Part shown: in pieces, positions 41,778 to 46,871 of the stretch | How positions within the stretch are numbered: position 1 is the stretch's first letter | Layout: the number at the start of each line of letters is the position of its first letter | Assembly (NCBI GenBank): GCA_934446675.1 | Contig: CAKSEL010000015.1 | Location: 1-46,871, forward strand | Length of the DNA stretch: 46,871 bases | Reading direction: 5' to 3' | Source of the DNA: an uncultured Eubacteriales bacterium | GTDB lineage: Bacteria; Bacillota; Clostridia; Oscillospirales; CAG-382 | The notes under the pieces: model-generated | Seen by the model: the letters and a program-made list of their open reading frames with translations, nothing else | Told to the model about the DNA's origin: nothing | The model's database searches: none | Program-made: the position numbers and the translations under genes

Positions 41778-42512
41778 TTAGCCCCTCCAAAATTTATCAA
41801 GATCCAATCGAAAAGAATTTTTTGCACTTCCGTAAATACCGTAGTTTCTGCTATCCGCCAAAACACTGTAATTTTCTTCCAGAACACTTTCATCCGGAAC
41901 CGTTTTGTCTGTAACAACACCATTTTCAAGGCAATTTGAAGCGTCTTTTGAGTCGTAACAGAAACTGTAAACCGGGGTGTCTTTCTTACCATAGCTGTAT
42001 AATGTGGCAATTTTCAGAATCTTGCCTTCCCCATCTTTTGAAGAAGAATAATCGTACAAATATATGTCCCCTTTTTTATCTTCCAGCAAAAGGTGATACT
42101 CGCTTGCACCGGAACCTGCATATGCCGAAAACTGTACTGTATCATGAAAATAATACCCTTTGTCTCTATAGTGCATAATAATGGTATACACATCTCCAAA
42201 ATCATTTGACATAAAGCACATCAAAACCGGATTGCCGACATTATATAGGTCAATAATAAAGGCTTCTTTTAAGTCGTTAGCGTTAAGCTTTTGTCGTTCA
42301 GTGTACCCGAGCCTCGAAGCCAATTCCGTATCATGTTGCAGCATTTCACAAGCATCGGCAATCATGTCGTTGTTCAAAAAATGCGTGTACGCGGCAAGAT
42401 ATCGGTCTCCGCGCAAATATCTGCTCAAAAACATCGCCAAAATTAAAAGTATTATTCCGGGTAAAGCAACCCAAAAATTTGATAAAGCTTCTTTTATTTT
42501 ATACTTCTTCAT
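41778..42512 (-). CDS. Membrane-anchored protein of unknown function
   Basis: This protein of about 244 residues starts at the ATG of MKKYKIKEAL with AAGGAG 7 nt upstream; an ATG 11 codons earlier has no ribosome site. One helix (WVALPGIILLILAMFL) near residue 25 anchors it; there is no obvious cleavage site. The remaining 200 residues should lie outside: helical first, then strands such as EYHLLLEDKKGDIYLYDY. First large gene behind block C and coupled to the multi-pass protein. Confidence 0.78.
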   Translation of the reverse strand: MKKYKIKEALSNFWVALPGIILLILAMFLSRYLRGDRYLAAYTHFLNNDMIADACEMLQHDTELASRLGYTERQKLNANDLKEAFIIDLYNVGNPVLMCFMSNDFGDVYTIIMHYRDKGYYFHDTVQFSAYAGSGASEYHLLLEDKKGDIYLYDYSSSKDGEGKILKIATLYSYGKKDTPVYSFCYDSKDASNCLENGVVTDKTVPDESVLEENYSVLADSRNYGIYGSAKNSFRLDLDKFWRG

Positions 42513-42635
42513 TTCATACTCCTTACTCACGGTACTGTTACTCATATTTTTTTGTTATCTGTACAAGTGCTGCAATCAAATCGAAAAACATTCGACACAT
42601 GAATTTTTTCTAACGATGAATTCAGTTCAAGCACT

Positions 42636-42683
42636 TTAATTCACGTTCTTCAAAGCTTTTGTGCAAATCCGACGAATTCCCAC
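42636..42683 (-). other. Possible 15-codon leader ORF in the block-C transcript
   Basis: A very good ribosome site (GGGAGGG) lies about 9 nt before a GTG that opens a 15-codon frame. It is in the untranslated leader between promoter C and the membrane-protein gene. It may be a leader peptide, or what is left of a small first gene such as those behind blocks A and B. Confidence 0.35.
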
Positions 42684-42723
42684 AATAATTTTCCCTCCCT
42701 GATATTGTAAAACTACATTCGCC

Positions 42724-43113
42724 TTAATTATTAACACATATTGACTTGAAAATATTAGCGAAATCACATACAATTAAAATAAGATGTGCAAAATTCATGT
42801 TTCAGGTCACATAATGATGATACAACAAAAAAGCAGAAAACAGATGGAAACAAAATGGAAATTTACAGGATTTTTTACACATTTGAATTTCATTACAACA
42901 CTTAATTTACATCGGACGACGTAATGAAATTTGAAAAATTATTAAAATTTTACATAGTGGAGTCCAAACATAAGCAATATTGTTTTCTTTGACTTTTGCA
43001 GTAAAATCCGGTGCACAGTATTGTAGAAACGGCTCTGATTGCTTTCTATGCGATAATTATACCATATCGGCATTATATCGCACAATATTCAAAAAATTGC
43101 AAAAAGTTGCAAA
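42724..43113 (-). repeat. Three-copy promoter/leader block, copy C (inverted)
   Basis: Near-identical to copy A over about 380 bp but in the opposite orientation: TTTGCAA repeats at 43113 and 43103 (reading down), promoter, the shared GCAAAAGTCAAAGAAAACAA segment, the TTTCCATCTGTTTTCTGCTT block, the hairpin at 42784-42812 and the TTTTCAAGTCAAT end. It fills most of the gap 42513-43152, between the minus-strand set and the 42-residue plus-strand gene. Confidence 0.9.
43056..43085 (-). promoter_or_regulatory. Promoter in block C
   Basis: TTGTGC and TATAAT with an 18-bp spacer on the minus strand, identical to the promoter in block A. Predicted start about 43049, leader over 500 nt to the ATG at 42512. 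Confidence 0.78.
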
Positions 43114-43152
43114 GAGTATTGAGTGTGAACAAACAAAAACGGAGGTTTTCTT

Positions 43153-43281
43153 ATGAGTTGTAAATATAAATATCGGGAGTATTTCTTCAAAAAAATTGAA
43201 CGTGAACTTAACTTTGATTCTTTGGAAACCATCCGAAAATGCGAAAATCTTATCGCAGAATCGATAAACAAAACACATTAA
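43153..43281 (+). CDS. 42-residue small basic protein
   Basis: The frame ATG (43153) to TAA (43279-43281) encodes MSCKYKYREYFFKKIEREL... ending ESINKTH, a basic, probably helical peptide with two Cys (3 and 30). GGAGGT lies 7 nt upstream and a strong terminator begins 11 bp downstream, which argues for a real gene. It diverges from block C just as the STAND gene diverges from block A. No family recognised. Confidence 0.7.
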   Translation: MSCKYKYREYFFKKIERELNFDSLETIRKCENLIAESINKTH

Positions 43282-43291
43282 CCCCCCCATC

Positions 43292-43327
43292 AAGGAACTG
43301 CTTTATCGCAGTTCCTTGACTCTTTAT
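43292..43327 (+). terminator. Terminator of the 42-residue gene
   Basis: AAGGAACTGC and GCAGTTCCTT form a perfect 10-bp stem with a 6-nt loop, followed by GACTCTTTATT. Confidence 0.85.
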
Positions 43328-43328
43328 T

Positions 43329-46278
43329 GTGCACCTCAAGCTTCTTCAAAGTCACTGCATTTCCCAGCCGATTTTGCATTTTTCTTATGGCAAGAACAAT
43401 ACGAATACCATTCGAATCAATGCCACAGTAACGGCATTCTGCACAAAGAGCAATGTGAAAGGCTATTATCGAGCACCTAATTATGATATAGTAGACGCTG
43501 ACAGAAAGATTGTAGGCGAGACAATTTCCGCCGGCACATATTCCATTCGTCCCCTTTGCAACACTTCAAAAGCGCTTGATGTCAGTCCAGGCGTTGCGGA
43601 CACTTTTATTTGGGATACAAATTCTAACGACACTCAAAAATGGGTCATTGAACCGGCTGGCAGCTATTACAAGATCATCAATGCCCAAACCGGTTTAGCT
43701 CTTGATGTTAAGGGTGGTGTTGCCGCCAGCGGCACACAGGTTCAACAGTATACCTACAACGGGACATCCGCTCAAATGTGGCAATTTTTGGACGCAGGAA
43801 ACGGCAATTATTATATTCGTTCTGCCTTAGGCTATTATTTGGATCTTTATGGCACCATCACCGACAACGGGCAAAAATTATACGTATACAATCTAAATAC
43901 CGAGGGCGGACGCACAAATCAAACTTGGCAGTTAAAAACAATTTCAATCACCCCGACGGTAACTTATTCAAATATGGCAACCGGCGATTATTCGATAACA
44001 TGCGGCAACAGCTATCTAACAGCAGCAAAAGATACCAATAACAGTGCGGTTACCGGTGCCGCTTCAACCGGTAGCAGCAATCAGCAATTTACAATAAAAC
44101 CATGCGGAAGCAGTTATTATATCGAATCGAAATCCAGTTCCTACGGAAGAGTGCTGAATGTAAATACTACGACGCACAGCGCTAACGGAAACGGTGTGAC
44201 GGTATACTATAAAACTGGAGATGGTTCTCAAACATGGCTATTCGAAAAGAAAGGCGACAACTACATCATTCATCCGACAGATAACAAAACACTTGCTCTG
44301 ACACTTAACAATAATGGTTCTGTCAGTGTAAACACTTCTACCGGTGCTGACAATCAGCTTTGGAGCGTTACAAATCTTGTAATGTGTACAACTTATTTTG
44401 ATGCCAACGGCGGTACCGGCGCACCGAACCCGATTACGGCTCCCCTCGGTTCAACAATTACAATTCCCACTCAAATACCAGAACGATATGGCTATGATTT
44501 TCTTGGGTGGTGGATTCAAGGAACAGAGGGTCTTTGGCACGCGGGAACACCATATCAGACAGCAGGGGAAACTTTTCTTGCTTATTGGTCACCAAAAACA
44601 AGCTATTATATTTCTTTCAACGCCAACGGCGGTACAGGTGCGCCTTCCTCACAAAGCAAATACGCCGGTGAAACGATAACCATTTCCTCCGTACAGCCTT
44701 CCCGTACCGGCTATACGTTTGCCGGATGGTCAACTATGCTGAAAGGCGGCATAGACTACTACTCCGGCTCACCGTATGTTAATGACAGCAGTGTAACGCT
44801 GTATGCGGTGTGGGAGCGCATATATCCCGGAAAACCGTCTATTTCTGTGGCTTCTACCGTTTTGACGGAAGATCAGAATTTGCAAGTATCGTGGAGCAGC
44901 GTGGCTAATTGCAATTATTATGAATTTCATGTATTTCTCCGGGATAAAGACGAGCGAGTTTTTGTTGATTGGGGTGTAAACGGAAATTCTTATTCTGTCA
45001 ACTTACCTGTGGGTTTATACCGCGTGGCTGTTGCGGCAATCAACAGCGAAGTAAGCAATAATGCAACATGGGCGTACTCAGATTGGGTAAATTTCAGTGT
45101 TTCTGAAAAATACTACACCATTTCTTATGATGCCAACGGCGGCGAAAATGCACCTGCCGCACAAACCAAACGTCATGGGCAAAATATTGCCATTACATCC
45201 GAAATTCCGACACGCGCCGGCTACACTTTCAAAGGCTGGATGGGTACGCGCGAAAGCGGTGTAGTCGAACTTGTTCCCGGACAAATTTGTGACTATAGCA
45301 CCACAAGCATATTGGAATGATGCTCGTCCAAATACATCAAATAGAGATATCGGTTTTATCTGTGAATTCGAGCCGTACACCGTTTCATACGATGCTAACG
45401 GCGGTGAAAACGCCCCGGCGAATCAGACAAAAGTGCACGGAGCAGGCACGAGACTCTCCGGTACTGTTCCGACGCGTGATGGATATGCTTTCCTGGGGTG
45501 GGCTGTATCAAAAGATGGCGAGGTTCAATATCAGCCAGGTGATGTTTATTCCGACAACACAGATGTAACTCTCTATGCTGTATGGCAGGCGGTTAAACCG
45601 GCTATTCGAATCGTAAATGTAACGCGCTCTGACGGGAAAATGGTTTGCGATCTGTCTTTGACGGCAATTCCGAAAGGCAGTACTCTTTTTGTAGTTGCGT
45701 ATAGCGGAAACAAAATGATAGATGTAGTTACAAACACTGTTAGTGAAAACAGGCTTATGGTTAATTTGCCGGATGATCTAACACATATAAAAGTCTTGGC
45801 TGTGGAAAGCACATCGACACTGAAGCCTATTTGCGAGAGCACAGAGTGGAGCTTTGCGGAAAACGAAGTGACTTCCTGCAATGTTTACAACGAAACTCTT
45901 GTGGAAATGAATTCTGCTCCCTTTTTGTATTGCAATGTAAACGTAGAATATAAAAACCGCACGGAGAAGAATGTACAGGTGCGTATTGTTTGGAAACAGA
46001 GTATCGCTAAGTCATGTTTTTACAGTTATGCCCAGAAATTTACGGCTGCCATCGGAGGCGTAAATACAGGTACCGTTACCATTATTCCGCTCGATATGTG
46101 GGGAAAATCCACAATCTCAAGCAATGTAAAATCGAGAACTGTTTATTCGGATTGGTTTGATATTCCCGTAACATATGACCAAACCACCGTTCCGATTATC
46201 GTCGAATACATAGATTCTTATTCACCCAAGACGTTTGCCGATACCTCCTTTACGATCCCTGACTGGTTCAAACAGTAA
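43329..46278 (+). pseudogene. Ricin-lectin/InlB-repeat surface protein, frameshifted and without signal peptide
   Basis: Two frames together encode about 980 residues. The first (to 45320) has ricin-type beta-trefoil lectin repeats (GTYSIRPLCNTSKALDV, TGLALDVKGG, NQTWQLK, SQTWLF), then InlB/Listeria-Bacteroides repeats with DANGG...GYTFAGW. It stops after GQICDYSTTS. The second frame resumes at about 45310 with AYWNDARPN, another InlB repeat and a beta-rich end at 46278. A single-base shift near 45300-45312 explains the break. No signal peptide or ribosome site is seen at the 5' end, which abuts the terminator at 43327; the true start seems lost. Probably a former secreted carbohydrate-binding adhesin. 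Confidence 0.8.
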
Positions 46279-46279
46279 A

Positions 46280-46590
46280 TCATTTTTTGCAATGTCTGTA
46301 ATGGAGAACCAAACATTCATAGTACCATAAAACCGTATCTGATATGCCTGTTGAATGGCGTATTATACCTATAACTGTAAAGCGGCAGGAAAATTTGTTC
46401 TCTGCCGCCTTTATGCCTTCCTCTTGACGTTTCTTTGTGTTTTCACGCTCGCTTTCGGCAACGAATAAAAGCGCACGAAGACAGGTTGGCAATAACCGTT
46501 CCCATCAAATCCTTGTATACCCGTGTGTCAAGCAACGGCATATCTATAGCCATCACATCAACCTCCATCTCTTTGGTGTATATGTCGCCG
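46280..46590 (-). pseudogene. Serine recombinase (resolvase) fossil
   Basis: MAIDMPLLDTRVYKDLMGT in one frame, followed after one frameshift near 46495 by ALLFVAESERENTKKRQEEG, is the conserved central segment of serine recombinases (strand with DMPLLDTR, then helix E with the ERENxxxRQxEGI motif). The active-site Ser region and the DNA-binding end are absent, and homology stops by about 46405. It marks past integration or excision of an element at this end. Confidence 0.8.
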
Positions 46591-46871
46591 AATATGCTTT
46601 GACTTGCATTTGTCGAATAATCCTCTTTTGAGTAAGACGTACTGTCGGCGGATATTTCGGGAATCTGCGATAAAACCGCACCGGGTTCTTCCGTAAGAGT
46701 TTCTCCTTTAACTTCCGTTTCCGTTTCCATACTAACGCTGTTAGTCTCCTCGATATATTCGATATCAGCGCCAAACAAAGCGGCTGCATCACGGAGCTTT
46801 ATGTAGTTATTGCCGCCGATGTTGTAAGCAAAAAGCTCCGCTTGTTCTCCGTTCAGGAAGAATATTTGGGA
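46443..46871 (-). CDS. Copper-amine-oxidase-like stalk domain protein, partial at window edge and fused to recombinase debris
   Basis: The frame enters from beyond the right edge, so the N-terminus is missing. The visible start LNGEQAELFAYNIGGNNYIK with LRDAAALFG is the copper amine oxidase N-terminal-like stalk domain used in Firmicute surface and sporulation proteins. An acidic linker (ETETEVKGETLTEEPG) follows. The last ~45 residues are not part of this protein but recombinase sequence, ending at 46443 after the frame slips. The gene has therefore lost its own C-terminus. Confidence 0.65.
   Translation of the reverse strand, partial: SQIFFLNGEQAELFAYNIGGNNYIKLRDAAALFGADIEYIEETNSVSMETETEVKGETLTEEPGAVLSQIPEISADSTSYSKEDYSTNASQSIFGDIYTKEMEVDVMAIDMPLLDTRVYKDLMGTVIANLSSCAFIRCRKRA

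Overview
The window looks like the chromosome of an anaerobic, gut-type Clostridia (Oscillospiraceae/Ruminococcaceae-like). The signs are Firmicute sigma-A promoters and AGGAGG ribosome sites, a ylxM-ffh-rpsP-khpA block, an encoded-CCA tRNA, several secreted S-layer-homology (SLH) proteins, BspA-type leucine-rich repeats and many TTG/GTG starts. Taxonomy is inferred from gene style only.

Region 1 (1-21.1 kb) is mostly ordinary chromosome. It holds an SLH/BspA surface protein, a double helix-turn-helix protein, the SRP/ribosome block on the minus strand, a ferredoxin with a His-rich linker, a three-gene hydrolase operon (GDPD, SGNH, amidohydrolase) divergent from a sialate-esterase-like gene, two overlapping ABC half-exporters, tRNA-Met(CAT), an HtrA protease, an SLH/YcdB-like protein, an RlmA-like methyltransferase and an SLH-parvulin foldase. 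Promoters and terminators are unusually clear here.

Region 2 (21.1-26.3 kb) is an AraC regulator divergent from a small catabolic cluster: a type I dehydroquinase-like protein, a Gfo/Idh/MocA oxidoreductase, an SDR, a quinone-oxidoreductase-like ADH and an EamA transporter. Three of the five structural genes are broken, by a frameshift in an A-tract, an in-frame TAG and an internal deletion. The cluster is decaying, or the assembly carries errors there.

Region 3 (26.4-29.8 kb) holds an SLH/transglutaminase gene and an FAD-oxidoreductase fragment. Both lack their 5' ends and meet head to head at about 28.92 kb, a probable rearrangement junction.

Region 4 (29.8-43.3 kb) is an AT-rich accessory island of mostly unrecognised genes. 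Its outstanding feature is a promoter-plus-leader block present three times: at 32971-33350, at 36035-36260 (shorter) and at 42724-43113 (inverted). Each copy has TTTGCAA direct repeats phased at exactly 10 bp, a -35/18 bp/-10 promoter and a long conserved leader. The copies drive (i) a zinc-ribbon, TPR and AAA+ ATPase operon, (ii) a 54-residue Cys-rich protein, with two unknown genes beyond its terminator, and (iii) a minus-strand set of membrane, zinc-ribbon, P-loop and unknown proteins. Diverging from copy (i) is a large NB-ARC/TPR STAND protein; diverging from copy (iii) is a 42-residue gene. A second 39-bp repeat lies at 30.5 and 38.0 kb. I read the island as a candidate undescribed STAND-controlled multi-operon system. 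Its function, whether defence, stress or conflict, is not shown by the sequence.

Region 5 (43.3-46.9 kb) contains a frameshifted ricin-lectin/InlB-repeat protein without a signal peptide and a serine-recombinase fossil fused to a copper-amine-oxidase-like stalk domain at the window edge. This supports past mobility of the right flank.
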